A stretch of 64,000 bases of DNA from Cichorium intybus (GCA_023525715.1 CM042016.1:61231882-61295881), one strand, 5' to 3'. Positions 1 to 12,379 are shown, counted from the first letter of the stretch. Program-made: numbers and translations. The notes: generated by a model from the letters alone, not told the origin.

Positions 1-1529
1 TTTCTTGATGAATGAAAATTCCTCTTTTGGTTTGTTTGATTTGTAGGCCTAGGAAGAAATTTATTTCTCTGTGCATGCTCATGTGAAATTTGTCTATCAT
101 CACTTTTGCAAATTCATCAACCATTGCTTGATTAGTTGATCCGAAGATGATATCATCTACATAGACTTGTACGATCATGATGTGATCGAACGAAGAATGT
201 AGGATCAATGATTCCTCTTCTGTATACGGATGATACTAGAAAGTTGGATAGTGTTCATACCAAGCTCTGGGTGATTGTTTTAGACCGTATACGTCCTTAT
301 TCAGATGATATACATGGTTTGGTCAAGACAGATCTTCAAAACCAGGAGGTTGTTGAAGATAAACTGTTTCTTGAAGATCACCTTGAAGAAATGCACTTTT
401 CACGTCCATTTGATGTATAATGATGTTTTTATGTGCGGCATAGGCTAGAAAGATCCGAATGGCTTCTAGTCTAGCTACCGGTGCATAGGTTTAATCATAG
501 TCAAGTCCTTCGATCTGACTGCACCCTTTTGCCACTAATCTGGCTTTGTTTCTGACTACTGTTCCCATGTCATCAAGTTTGCTCCGGAAGACCCATCTAG
601 TACCTATGACTCTGTGATTTGATGGTCTCAGAACAAGATCCCAGACATTGTTTCTTTTGAATTCTGATAGTTCTTCTTGCATGGCTTTGATCCAATCGTC
701 GTCGTGTAGAGCATCTTGAACTGTTTTTGGCTCAACTTTGCTGATGTAAGCGGCATAATGGAATTCATCCTGAATTGATTTCTTTGACCTTGTCTAAACC
801 TTGGATGAGGGATCTCCGATGATTTGGTTCGGAGGATGACTCCGAGTCCATTTATGTAATCTTGGAAGAAGAGCTATATCAGAGATAGGAGGAGAGACAT
901 GGTGGGTGTCTTCAGGAGATGTGTTTTGAATTTGTGATTCTTCAGCTGATGTATTTTCATCGACTTCAAAGGTGAAGACTGGTGAATTATTAATCGTAGC
1001 ATCAAAGGAGTTAATTTGAGCATCTTCTGGTGGGACATCTGCTGACAAGGTATTTCCTGAGGTTTGATGGTCCCCCTCGGATTGAGGTATCCCATCAACA
1101 TGAGTAAGGAGTCTAGACTCCCCCTCAAAGATTGTTGGGTGTGATGGTTCCTTCTGTGTCTGATGATTCGGAGAAGGGAGCGAAGGCTCCCCCTCAACTG
1201 TTGAAGCGTTGATCGGAGGTTCTGTTTGATTGTCAGATGGCATGGGTTCTGATGTTGTGGAAGGTCCTGATGCTGAGATGATTTGTTGAATTGCATCGGG
1301 AGAGTGGATAACTTCGGCATCTTTTGCAGTGACTGGTGCGTCAAAGAGTAAGTCGTAATTAATTTCAACTGTATGAATGGGTCGATGTCTCACTGGAATA
1401 TCATTCTCCATTACATATAGAATATCTTGATTCTTCTTTCTCCAGTGATACTGATCATCGAATTCTATGTCGAAGCTTTCTTCAATGACTCGTGTTCTTT
1501 TGTTTAGAACCCGATTTTGAGGAGTAACC
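1..1529 (-). pseudogene. C0 pol fragment: integrase end, linker, partial RT
   Basis: Minus-strand translation begins at the integrase tail (VLNKRTRVIEESFDIEFDD, 1530-1440). It continues through a Ser/Pro/Glu-rich linker (about 1411-794) into RT (WVFRSKLDDMG and RNKARLVAKG near 590-520, then the catalytic YVDD at 152-163). The linker frame is open for 205 codons, and an RT piece of about 63 codons is open at 682-491. A frame break lies between them, and another disturbs RT near 210-420. Pol copies the element RNA and integrates the cDNA. This copy is truncated at both ends and cannot be functional. Confidence 0.8.
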
Positions 1530-1532
1530 CAT
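1..1532 (-). mobile_element. C0: truncated Sirevirus-like Ty1/copia element
   Basis: This is the internal part of a copia element read on the minus strand. Going right to left it holds the end of integrase, the integrase-RT linker and the front half of reverse transcriptase, then leaves the window at base 1. Its right side is cut cleanly at 1532/1533 by an Athila-type LTR, so the 5' half of C0 must lie elsewhere. It is the oldest layer visible. The linker carries CCCCCT-type boxes (GGGGGAG on the element strand), also seen in C1 and C2. Confidence 0.85.
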
Positions 1533-1718
1533 TGACAACGCCTAGTGATATTGCATATTTTAGTCGTTGTTGAGCCCTATTCTTAGTGAAATTATATCAT
1601 ATATATGGTATTCTCACTTTTCGTGCCAGTACTTGTTTGGAAGAAAATAATGAAAACAGGGACTTAAAGCGTGCAAATTGGAGAAAGTTTGGAGAAGAAG
1701 GAAAAATCAGGAAAATAC

Positions 1719-1849
1719 GTACGGGCGCCACGGGAATCAAGAAGGCCCGACGCGGCTTTGAGGCGGCGGAATAAATTCAAATGCCGAGAAAACAGGAGAA
1801 GATAAGGACGCGCGCTGCAGTTTCCTTAATTGCGCAATGCGGCTGCGGG
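1719..1849 (+). promoter_or_regulatory. two CGCG-rich paired modules in U3
   Basis: Module 1 (1719-1755) is two CG-rich decamers about 22 bp apart. In the inverted LTR of A2 the same module is less decayed (CGCGCCGCGG, 12 bp, CGCGACGTGG in LTR sense). Module 2 (1808-1849) ends 12 bp upstream of the TATA box. The core ACGCGG/CCGCGC resembles the plant CAMTA 'CGCG box' (VCGCGB). A role as enhancer is inference. Confidence 0.5.
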
Positions 1850-1860
1850 AAAATTGCAAC

Positions 1861-1868
1861 TATAAATA
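1861..1868 (+). promoter_or_regulatory. LTR TATA box
   Basis: TATAAATA followed by GAGCC, in the middle of the LTR where the U3/R boundary is expected. The matching box in the inverted A2 LTR is at 16653-16661. Confidence 0.7.
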
Positions 1869-2663
1869 GAGCCATTTACAACCGAAAACCCTAGCAAAGA
1901 CCCGGTGGAAAATCGACCTGAAGGCTCTTTGACTCTGTGATTAAGCATCAACAACCTCTCAATTGGTATTTTTATGTTTTAGAATTTAATTTCATTTTAG
2001 TATTAGTAAGCAATAGTTGCAAGGGTCTTTGGGAGTGACAACCACTGAGCTTGAACACTTTAGTTTACTGTTTTTCAGTATTGGTGACTGTATTGGATCA
2101 TTGGAATCCGTTTTTGGTTAATGAAAATCATTTGGTTACAAATAATCTCAGTTTCTCGGTGTTTTGATGATTGTTATTGATTGTGTGTGTTTGGATTGTG
2201 ATTGGATGTTTGTTTTGACCTTGTTGGACTGTTTTCCTTTGCTGATTTCAGTAGCCATATAGGTTAGCTTTTTAGGTTTGAACTTTAGCTAGTGACTGTC
2301 CCATTGGATCTTAGTTATTGGTTTAGTTAATGCCTTGTTTTTGGTTGTGTTTAGATTTTTGGATGCCTTTGTTTACTTCTGAATTAGAGATGTAGTTCTG
2401 ATTTCAGAAAGTAACTAGGTTTGGTGTGAAGCTTAGCTTAGTCTATGCTTAGTTTGAGATTGTTCAGCTTAGGTTTTCTGAGTTTTAGTAGCAAAGGTTT
2501 AGAAACTAAAGTCCTCCGACTATAGCGTGACACTATAGTAGGTAATCTGTCATCTGGTCTGACCACGTAGCTCCTGCGGATCGACCCTGACTACCACTGT
2601 GCTAGTGTGTGTGTTAGGTTTCTGTTATTTTTGACTGCACGACGACCTAGGCGTGTCAAATTT

Positions 2664-2681
2664 TGACGCCGTTGCCGGGGA
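2664..2681 (+). other. primer-binding site, tRNA-Asp type
   Basis: TGACGCCGTTGCCGGGGA differs at one base from the complement of the plant tRNA-Asp 3' end. This is the usual primer of Athila-type elements. It begins five bases after the LTR. Confidence 0.8.
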
Positions 2682-4095
2682 GCTGTGAGTACACATCCTT
2701 CCCACTATTTTTGTGTGTGTTATCAATTACTTTTCATGCATGTTATTATGTGCAATTTGTTATATGAATACTACTTGTGCATTGCATGAACATGAGTTTC
2801 TAAAGATGGTTTTAAATAAAGATGATAATGATGTTTTTCAAAAATGTTTTGAGCATCCTATTTGTGCATTGCATTGCATATAGGATGGGATTGACCGTGT
2901 GATACCTTGAGGACGTGTTTTACCCTTCTCAATCAAAGAGGGTAAGGAGTTATTATGAGTTTTACCTGTCTCTAAAATAAAGAGGGTGAGGAGAGTTTGT
3001 TCCCGACAATAGGGAACCGCATGAGGAAGTTGCTACCCCTCATGAGGCTAGTGTAATGGCCACTAGTCTTAGTTTCAACCCATACGGGAATCAAGTATTA
3101 TGCTTCGTGCGTTTGCTTGTGAACTTAGGTGGGTGCCATTGAGGTGAGTTGGACATTTATGAGATGGATGTAGGTTTGGGATAGTTTCATCATGCATTTG
3201 CGTTTGCATATCATAACTATCTATTTTGAAGTAAATCCTTATGATGTTTTAAATAACTTTTGAAGTATGTTTCAAAACTATTTTTGGGGGTTTATCCCGA
3301 GGGTGGTAGTTCACTGCCCACTCGAAATGGGTCAACCTCGGGTAAGCTCACTAGGCATTTCAATTGCCTAACTTATTTTGATGTGTACTCAGGTTGAAGA
3401 GTTTAGATGACTTAGAAGAGCTGGATGTTTAGAAGACCACGGTTTGTGTGGTATCATTTGAGCTGTGTAATGGTATTTGAATTGTTACAACCTCGTTATT
3501 TTATAAACTAAAATGTTTTATCTAAAATGGGACCAGACGATGTTTTCCGCAACTTAAACCTAAATTATTTCCCATTAAACCCCATGTGTTTTAAAATGGT
3601 TTCTAACGAAAATGACTTATTTGAAGATGTTGAAATTAAAGTTTTCACTAAAGGATGATTTTTTGAAATAATGATGATAAACCATGGGTTAAAATGATGT
3701 TTTATGAAAAGCCTTAAGCGAGGGTGTTTCACTTTCTCTCTCATCGTTTAGTATAGTCCCTTTCACATCTATGAGTTCTCACGCCTGGACGAAAATTAAA
3801 CTGGTTAATAGAATGTCAAAAAGAAAAGCCTACCATCTCTCTTTTGCTAATTTGGGATAGAAGAAAGTCAATGTCAGAGCGCCTCTCACACCTTGATCTT
3901 GAATTCAAATCCCAATCCCAATTGGAATTCGGATGTGTTTAATAAAATTGGTCCACTCCAATCCGAAGGTGGACGTTAATATTCCAAAACAACCCATTTA
4001 CGAGTATATTTGGAACCGAAGTGGAAGATGAGAAAAATTTCAGGCAAAAAGGAAAATTACCTTCAGATGAAGGTACGTATACCTTCTTATATGGT

Positions 4096-4149
4096 GATCT
4101 GCAAGTGAAGAACGATCTGCAGGTGAAGAAGGATATGCAGGCGAAGGCC
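4096..4149 (+). repeat. 18-bp tandem repeat, three units
   Basis: Units start at 4096, 4114 and 4132 with consensus GATCTGCAGGTGAAGAAG. Units 1 and 2 differ at two positions and unit 3 is more diverged. In the plus frame each unit encodes the six residues DLQVKK or a variant. No larger ORF contains it. Confidence 0.75.
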
Positions 4150-5228
4150 AAACTGCCTTCAGACGGTGGTCACTGATTTACCTTCGGTTGATGGTGAAGC
4201 TGTTACCGCCTTCTTATAGATGACGATTGGACAGGATCTATTGACATAGAATGAAAGGATGCGAATAATGATCTACCTTCGGTTGATTACAACCGGTAAA
4301 ACTGATCCCACCCTCTCCTGTGATTAGGGGTGGTTTGAACAAAGAAATATAGTCACGATGTTTTATTGATGTCCATGACTCGATTCTACAGCTCTCCTAC
4401 CCTTGTGAGAAATTGCCAGCAACCATCGATGACCTGAAGTTTCTGAAGGCGAAGTGGGTCACTCAGTCCAGGACTTCGTGTATTTAAGTGTTGAACCTGG
4501 TGGAGAATTGAGGGCAAAGTGATTGTTGATTTCTCTGGTGCAGAATTAAAGTGGCGATAGGATGAGAAGGTAGATTCAAGTGTTGCCCTTCGATTGAATT
4601 TTATATGATGTTTGCTAAAGAAAGAACGTTTGAATGGTGCCTTCGGTTCTGCTGGTTGTTAAAGATGAGGCGAAGGTGGTACACCTTCGGCTATGTGGAC
4701 GGTGATGGGATGAGGCGAAGGTGATTATGACAATAATCTTGATGGAGAAGATATCAGAAGATTTTGATTTATAGTATGGTGTCTTTGCTTGAGATGATAG
4801 GAACAAGGTTGACGATGGCTTCTATTTGTCTTCAAATAGAGAAGATGCATAAAGGGTTAAGCTTAAAATCTGGTGATCAAACGGAAAGTATCAAGACCTA
4901 AGTCAGAGTCTCTTACTCTCGGTAATATGGGAACAAAGTTTTTATCCGGTTACGACCATTATCGGGTACAACATTACTGCCACACTCAATAAAAAGGATG
5001 TAGTCCCCTCACTTAGTACACACGTCACGTTGTCTTGGAAACAACATTGCATCTCTACTATCAACTAGTCCAGCTCAAATACAACTAAATTTCTTTATCC
5101 GGTTTCACTGACGTTTTTCACCGATTGTTGTCTCTTTCCACATATGCCACGTAAAGGAAGAATGGATACTCATTAAATGCAACATGTCACCTACCCTTAA
5201 TTGCTGGAGTACAAAGTCAAGTTTTTTT

Positions 5229-5355
5229 GGGAAGTGATCCGTACACAACAATTTTTCTCCATACACAACAATTTAACATTTTTTTGCATAATATACAACA
5301 TCCTTAAAGCATGAATTGTTGTGTACGAATCATTATCGTGTATGAATCACTTCCC
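5229..5355. mobile_element. 127-bp MITE with terminal inverted repeats
   Basis: The left end GGGAAGTGAT and right end ATCACTTCCC are perfect inverted repeats. Further in, GTACACAACAATT is mirrored by AATTGTTGTGTAC. T-runs on both sides (seven and six T) could be the target duplication but are not diagnostic. It has no coding capacity. The superfamily is not determined; the GGG terminus is compatible with Mutator-like MITEs. Confidence 0.7.
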
Positions 5356-5625
5356 TTTTTTGGGCAAATTATTCTCTCCAATGCCACGGATATTAAATAA
5401 AAAAAAAGATTAAAGTAAAAGGATTATGGGAGCATTAAATGGACTTCAGACGTCGTTTTCCGGCACCATGTGTTCACCGTCAAATTTCAATTTTGGTATA
5501 TTTGGATACATATTTTGATTCAACATATCCGAATTGGGTTGGTTTATTTTCAAGATTCGGGATTTAATAACTTAATTGCTTAGATGAGAAATTTTTGGAA
5601 ATCCCGACACTGATGATTCTCACAA

Positions 5626-5641
5626 TTTAGGGGGAGAAATG
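5626..5641 (+). other. copia-type polypurine tract remnant
   Basis: TTTAGGGGGAGAAA is followed at once by TG (5640-5641), as at a Sirevirus internal/3' LTR junction. After about eight bases the sequence becomes Athila LTR, so any copia LTR here is almost wholly lost. Confidence 0.4.
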
Positions 5642-5647
5642 TCTTGG

Positions 5648-6392
5648 TTGAAAATCGACCTCAAGGCTCTTTGACTCCGAGATTAAGCTTCTGCAACTTC
5701 ACATTTGGTATTTCTATGTTTTAGAATTTATTTTCATTTAGCTAGATAGTTAGAATTCATTAGCTAGTATCTTTGGGAGTGATAACCACTGATATTAGGC
5801 TTTAGTTTATGTTTTTGAATCATTTGGTTACTGTTTGTACTCGTAGATCTCAGTTTGGTTTATGACAATCATGTGGTTACAAGTAATTGTGGTTTTTTTG
5901 GTATTTTATGCTTGATATTGGATTGTGCTTGTTTGTTTGGTGTTTGGATGTTTGTATGACCTTGTTTGGACTGAATTCCTTTGCTGATTTCAGTAGCCAA
6001 CTAGGGTTAGCCTTGTGGTTTGAACTTTAGCCAGTGACTGTTCAATTGGACCTTAGTTATTGGTTTAGTTTATGCCTTGGTTTATGTTTGATTGTTTGCC
6101 TTTTTTTGCTTCTGAATTAGAGATGTACTTCTGATTTCAATAAGTGACTAGATTTGTTTGGAGTTTAGTTTAAGTTTATGTTTGGTTGGAATTGTTCCAG
6201 TTTATGTTTTCTGGGATTAGTAGTCAAAAGCTTAGGAACTAAGTCCTCTGACTATAGCGTGACACTATAGTTGGTAATATGTCACCTGACTTGACCACGT
6301 AACTCCTGCGGATCGACCCTGACTACTACTGTTCTAGTGTGTGTGTTAGGTTATTTTCTTATTTTTGACCGCACGACGACCTAGGCGAGTCA
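5648..6392 (+). repeat. A1 5' LTR, 3' two thirds only
   Basis: Bases 5648 onward (GAAAATCGACC...) align with 1910 onward in the full LTR and run to the terminal GGCGAGTCA. U3 with the TATA box is missing and replaced by unrelated sequence, so this LTR has no promoter of its own. Confidence 0.85.
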
Positions 6393-6397
6393 AATTT

Positions 6398-6415
6398 TGG
6401 CGCTGTTGTCGGGGA
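6398..6415 (+). other. A1 primer-binding site, tRNA-Asp type
   Basis: TGGCGCTGTTGTCGGGGA has two mismatches to the tRNA-Asp complement, both C-to-T changes. Its position five bases after the LTR matches the site at 2664 and the perfect inverted site at 61953-61970. Confidence 0.8.
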
Positions 6416-6527
6416 GTTGTGAGCTTAAGATTAGGTGATTAGTAGGAACTTTAGTTTCTGAAATTTTGCGAGTTTCATTTGGTTAGTATTTTTGCTTTTT
6501 GATTTTGTGGGCGTGTTCCATTAGTGC

Positions 6528-9239
6528 ATGCGTACCCGCAGGGGTGAGTAAGTATCCCCTTTGCATTTTGATCCTGAGATTGAGCGAACTGCGCGCAAAA
6601 TCCGTGCCCGTAGACGTTCCAATATCATGAGTTTTAGTAACATTAGTAGTAGTCTAGAGCATGTTGCCCAGGAACCCTCGGGTGAGGCAACGGGGATGTC
6701 TTTTATTCCCTCGGTTTCGGAATTTCATTTAGGGAGCACGAGTGCTTCTGGTGGTGCAGTTTCAGCCCCTGTACCCATACCATCATGCACTCCGCCATCG
6801 ATTCCACCATTTCCACTAGTATCACAACCACAATCCACAAACCCATTCACCTCTGCCATGTCTTGGGGAGCGCCGACCCGTGATGGCACCCCAGTTTCTA
6901 GACAGCAGACACCTACTTCCTAACCATTTTCACAACCACAACCAGTATTTTTCAAACCTCAACCTACACACCCGCAACAATACCAGCAACCTCCTCAGCA
7001 ACAGTACCAGTATCCAGAGGTCGAGGAGAGATATGATTAGGAAGATGAAGGATGGGTCCCACCAGCACCACAACAACCATGGGACCGAGGTCGGGGACCT
7101 CCAAGAAGAGAACAACAGCATCAACCATTACAAGGTCAGCAGGGATACAATGAACCTCAATGTTACGGTAATCCTATACGACCTTTGTATTTTGCATAAC
7201 CGAGGGGGCAATCGGTTGCATCACACTTCCAGCCACGGGAGTATGATGACTCATCGCCCATCTATATTCTTGATAATGTAGAATCTCACGTAGAAATTAG
7301 GCCTCCGTTGATAGGAATATTAACTCAGTTCAGAGGATATAAAACTGATGACCCATACAATCATTTGTATGAGTTCATATCTATTGCGAATGCTAATACT
7401 CCTAGAAACAACAATAGGGATACTTTTAGATTAAGATTATTTCCTTTCACACTAAACGATAAGGCCAAATATTGGTTCACCTCTCTTCCGTCTAATAGTA
7501 TCAGTATTTGGGACCAACTTAAGGCAAAATTTTACAAGAGTTCTAACCAGTTAGTAAAACCACAGAAGTCAGACGTGCAATTCAAAACTTTCAGTAGCAG
7601 CCTGGAGAGGCTTTCCACGAAGCGTTTGTTCGGTTAAAGGAGTTATTGCGATCCTGCCCGCACCATGAGGTTCCCAAATGGCAATTAGTGAAATTGTTCT
7701 TCGAAGGAGTCAGCAAAACACATCAAGCAATGATAAATGCCTCGTCAAGTGGGACATTTATGTGGCAAGAGCCAGAAGACGCTTGGAGATTCCTGGAGCA
7801 GTTGAGCTTAGGATCGAAGGTTAGTGGAACCATGAAAGATAATACAGTCTATGTAGCGAACATTGAAGCGGAAAGCAAATGGAAGACAGAAATTCAGAAA
7901 GAGCTAAGCGCTGTGAGTAAGAAGTTTAATCAAATTCTCGCGAGGTTTCAGCAAGAGAATGGAGCATATGTGTTGCATGGGCAAGTTATATGCAATACAT
8001 GTGGGGGGTATAGGACATAATCATAATGAGTGCTCGACGACTCATGAGGAGATTAGTCAAGTGCATGGGTATGGTCGATTTCATAACGCACCAAGACCAT
8101 TCCGAAGCAATCAACAACGGGAAGTAAGGCAACAACCAATGAGGCAGCAGGTGCAACCTCCACCTCCAGCGGGAGGAATGAACATTGGTATACAAGAAAT
8201 CTTTGGGATGTTAGTCAAGCTTCAGGAAGTGGAGAATTCTAATTCAGAAGCAATTCTGAAGTTAGGAGAATTGATTATTAAGATGGAAGAGGATAGAGCA
8301 CAAGAAAGGGCGCAGGCATCAAAGGTACAAGTGAATGAGGTAATCACGCTTAGGAGCGGGAAGAAAGTGGATAATAAGGATACAGCTCCACCAGTAGACG
8401 AGGATAGCGATGTAGAAATAATTTTTGATGAAAAAGAAGAACTGGAGAAGGAGGAGAAGAAGGGTAAGGAGGAACATGCGAATAAGAAGAAGAAAACGAG
8501 TACATGGGAGAAAGGAGAATCAAGTGGGACAGTTCCTTTTCCTACAGCTTTGGAAAAGCCGGAGAAAAGACCATATTGGAAGAAGGGACCACAGGCAGAA
8601 GATATGTGGGAACTGTTTAGTCAGATTAAGGTTAACATTCCACTAGTTAAACTTATCAAGGAAGTTCCTGCATACGCCAAGTTTCTCAAGGATATGTGCA
8701 TACATAAGAAACATATCTTGTCCCATTTGCCTAAAATGATCAGCTTACCTGAGAATGTAAGTTCTATTTTAATGCACGTGCTTCCTCCCAAGATGAAGGA
8801 TCCTGGAGTTCCTCTCATCTTCGTGGATCTAGGTGATGTGCACATTAAAAGGGCTTTGTTAGATTTAGGTGCAAGTGTGAACATATTACCTGGAAAGTTG
8901 TTTGATAAGCACGAGTTTGGCACCATGAGATCTACCGACGTAATTTTGCAACTGGCTGATAAGTCAACAAAGATCCCTAGGGGAATGCTAGTTGATGTTA
9001 TCATCAAGGTGGGAGAATTTTATTACCCAACAGATTTTCTAGTTCTGGACACTCGTCAGGTGACCAATGGAGAACAACCCACGATCATCTTAGGGCGACC
9101 ATTCTTACCCACTGCCAATGCAAATATCGATTGTCGCACTGGAGAAATGGGAATATCCTTTGGGCATCAACAGACCAAGATCAACATTTTCAATGCCAAT
9201 GCCAAGGGAAGTAGCATGGAAGAAGAAGAGTGCTATTAG
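6528..9239 (+). pseudogene. A1 gag-protease, broken
   Basis: The likely start is ATG 6528 (MRTRRGE), because the sister copy A2 starts the same way. In A1 the eighth codon is TAA where A2 has CAA. Gag continues in pieces (6561-6923, 6880-7281, 7308-7637, 7646-8020) with frameshifts between them. Recognisable parts are the capsid-like block DKAKYWFTSLPSNSISIWDQ (about 7460-7520), the block with KWQLVKLFFEGVS (7678 on), a CX2CX4HX4C zinc knuckle split by a frameshift near 7990-8030, and an acidic/Lys-rich linker. The protease follows, with active site LLDLGASVNILP near 8860. DLG instead of DSG/DTG is usual for Athila. Gag packages the RNA and the protease matures the polyprotein. Stops and shifts rule out function. 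Confidence 0.85.
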
Positions 9240-12200
9240 GTAGATATCATAGATGAGCTAGTTCAGCAGTTCACTCCTGAGGTACTACAATCAGAGGCAA
9301 AGGAGACTCAAGAAGAAGGAAGTGTTGAAAATGATGAGCAGCAAAAATAAGTAGAAGGAGAGAAGGGTTTGAAGTCTGAAGAATGCGCTCACATAGAGAA
9401 ATTACCAATAGAGATTCCAAGGACGTTGAAACCCTCCTTACAAGAACCACCGAAGCTGGAACTAAAGCCATTACCAGAACACTTAAAATATGCCTTTCTA
9501 GGGGACAAGGGTACTTTGCCAGTAATTTTAGCAGCAGACTTTTTAGAGGAACAAGAGAAGGAATTGCTCAAGGTATTGTCCAAGCACAAGGAGGCCATTG
9601 GTTGGACAATCGCGGACTTAAAAGGAATTAGTCTGACCATGTGCATGCATAGAATCATCACAGAAGAAGGATCTAAACCAGCCAGGGATACGCAGAGGAG
9701 ATTGAATCCCAAACTGAAGGAAGTTGTAAAAAAGGAAGTCCTCAAATGTTGGACGCATGAATCATATATCCGATCTCTAACAGTGAATGGGTTAGTCCGA
9801 CACAGACAGTGCCGAAAAAGTCTGGAATAACTGTTGTGGATACAAAGGATGGTGATAAGGTATCCACGAGACCCGTAACTGGATGGAGAGTATGCATCGA
9901 TTACCGAAAGCTCAATACGGCCACTTCCAAAGATCATTTTCCGTTGCCATTCATCGACCAGATCGTGGAAAAGCTAGCAGGACAGAAGTATTACTGTTTC
10001 TTGGATGGGTATTCTGGGTACAATCAGATTGCAATTCACCCGGAGGATCAGGCAAAGACAACATTCACGTGTCCTTAAGGCACCTTTGCATTTCGTAGAA
10101 TGCCATTCGGGTTGTGTAATGCGCCTGCTACATTTCAATGATGCATGATGGCAATCTTCTCTGATATGATTGGTGATGCATTAGAAATTTTCATGGATGA
10201 TTTCTCAATCTTTGGACCGACATTCGAAGCCTGCTTGGGTCAATTGGAAAAAGTATTGGAAAGATGTGTCGAATCGAATTTGGTGCTGTCCTGGGAAAAG
10301 AGCCACTTCATGGTCAATGAAGGGATAGTGTAAGGTCACGTAGTCTCTGAGAGAGGGTTCGAAGTGGATCGTGCTAAGGTCAAGGTTATATCCACGTTGC
10401 CACCCCCAACATCAGTAAAATGGGTCAGATCTTTCTTAGGTTATGCAGGATTCTATCGTAGGTTTATCAAAGACTTTAGTACCATTTCTAAACCCCTTTG
10501 CGGTCTTCTCTTGAAAGAGGCGCCATTTATTTTTGATGAAGAATGTGTAAAAGCATTCGATATCCTCAAAAATAAATTGGTCGAGGCTCCTATCCTGAAA
10601 CCACCTAATTGGACTCAACCATTCGAAATAATGTGTGACGCCAGTGACTATGCTACTGGTGCAGTATTAGGTCAAAAGATTGATCGAAAACCTGTAGTCA
10701 TTTGTTACGCTAGTAAAACGTTTTCTGAAGCTCAACTAAATTATACAACTACTGAAAAAGAATTACTCGCCGTAGTATTTGCATTAGACAAGTTTAGATC
10801 ATATATTTGGGGATCCAACGTGGTAGTTTACACCGATCATAGTGCTGTTCGACATTTGCTTGCAAAGAAGGAGTCTAAACCCAGATTGATTAGATGGATA
10901 CTTCTATTGCAAGAGTTCGATGTGGAGATTAAATACAAGAAGGGACCAGAGAACGTCGTGGCAGATCATCTTTCTCGATTACCAGCTGAAGGATTGGAAG
11001 CGGGAATTAAGGACTCATTCCCAGATGAGCAGCTGCTGGAGCTTACTGGAGCTCCATGGTACGCGAACTATGCGAATTTTCTGGCCACAGGAGCAATACC
11101 GACACATTGGACCAAACAAAGACAAAAGCAATTCCGCACATATGCGAAGAGATTTATTTGGGACGACCCTAACCTTTTCAAGGTGGGAGAGGATCAAATA
11201 ATTCGACGATGTGTGCCTGACAGTGAAATTGGTGAGGTATTGGAGCACTGCCATGCGTCAGCATGTGGAGGGCATTTCAGTGGTAAAAAGACAGGGTACA
11301 AGGTTCTTGAAGCTAGATTATACTGGCCAACACTCTTCAGAGATGCACATCAAACTGCTAAGGAATGCCTCAATTGCCAACAGCTAGGAAACATATCAAA
11401 AAGGGATCAGATGCCCTTAAACCCAATCTTGGTAGTGAACATTTTTGATGTCTGGGGAATTGACTTCATGGGTCCGTTCCTTACGTCACATGGTTATGTG
11501 TACATTTTGGTAGCAGTGGATTATCTGTCCAAATGGATCGAGGCAGAGGCAACCCGTACGAATGACCACCATGTGGTGTGTAAATTCGTGAAGAAAAACA
11601 TTTTCACGAGGCATGGAGTTCCATGAGTGATCATAAGTGACGGAGGGTCCCATTTCAAGAATTTTAAATTTGGGAGGCTGCTAAAGCACTATGGAGTGAA
11701 TCATCAGATTGCAACACCCTATCATCCGTAGACAAGTGGCCAAGTGGAAGTATCTAATAGGCAAATAAAGGAAATTCTGTAAAAGACTGTCAAAACCGAT
11801 AGGAAAGATTGGTCTTTAAGGCTGGATGACGCGCTTTGGGCATACCGAACTGCTTTCAAGACACCAATTGGAACCACTCCATATCGGCTGGTTTATGGGA
11901 AAGGCTATCATCTGCCCGTTGAGCTTGCCAACCGCGCCTTATGGACAGTCAAACAAGTCAACATGGACTACACGAAAGCAGGAAAAGAAAGGAAACTCCA
12001 GCTGTCGGAGTTAGAGGAGCTACGAGACGAAGCATATGAAAATGCGCCCACATACAAATCGAAGATGAAACGATATCACGATGCCAAGGTCCTCTTGAAA
12101 ACCTTTGAGGTAGGACAGAAAGTGTGGCTGTACAACTCGTGGTTGAAGATGTTTCCTGGGAAACTCAGGAGTAATTGGAATGGCCCTTATGCAGTGGTTA

Positions 12201-12364
12201 GCATCACAGATTATGGCACAGTAGAGATTCAAGACTTGAAAGGTGGTCAACCATTTAAAGTCAATGGACATAGGCTCAAACCTTATGTCGTTGCGGGCAC
12301 GTTCCAGAAACTGGAAGTGGAAACAGTCGAATTCGTGGTAGATGTTCCAGTGTATACTGCATAA
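9240..12364 (+). pseudogene. A1 pol: RT, RNase H and integrase, broken
   Basis: RT motifs in order: WRVCIDYRKLN (9886 on), FLDGYSGYNQI (about 10000), MPFGLCNAPATF (10100 on) and the catalytic FMDDFS (about 10190). RNase H has CDASDYATGAVLGQ (about 10634), a TEKELLAVVFAL helix and YTDHSAVRHLL. Integrase has an H-C-H...C-X2-C zinc finger (11250-11380), core aspartates in GIDFMGPF (11458 on) and ISDGGSHF (11630 on), and the glutamate in SGQVEVSN (about 11740). Its C-terminal domain ends at 12364. Stops occur near 10077, 10139, 10331, 11624, 11729 and 11779. Several look like CGA or CAG/CAA turned into TGA, TAG or TAA. There is also at least one frameshift near 9810. RT copies the RNA and integrase inserts the cDNA; this copy cannot do either. 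Confidence 0.9.
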
Positions 12365-12379
12365 ATCAGGTAAGTGTAC

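Larger units (their letters stand above)
1533..2658 (+). repeat. Athila-type LTR, full length (1126 bp)
   Basis: The LTR starts TGACAACGCC and ends GGCGTGTCA, so it has TG...CA ends. A tRNA-Asp primer site follows five bases later. Homologous LTR sequence occurs at 5648-6392, 15650-15851, inverted at 15852-16992 and inverted at 61976-62442. A TATA box lies at 1861-1868 and two CG-dense modules stand just before it. The internal region behind this LTR matches A1 only as far as about 2690. It is therefore either the 5' LTR of a truncated separate element or a rearranged start of A1. Confidence 0.85.
2690..5640. other. unassigned repeat patchwork, no convincing gene
   Basis: After the primer site the sequence stops resembling the A1 leader. 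Bases 2690 to about 3720 are AT-rich, with style and length like part of a long LTR. From about 3750 to 4850 there are scattered CCTTCGG/CCTTCAGA words and a short tandem repeat. A MITE lies at 5229-5355, and the stretch ends in a copia-like polypurine tract. All reading frames are short and unrecognised. I read it as fragments of at least two inserted elements. Confidence 0.5.

Noticed and set aside
10920..11201. 93-codon ORF inside A1 pol
   Set aside because: Shadow frame of RNase H/integrase.
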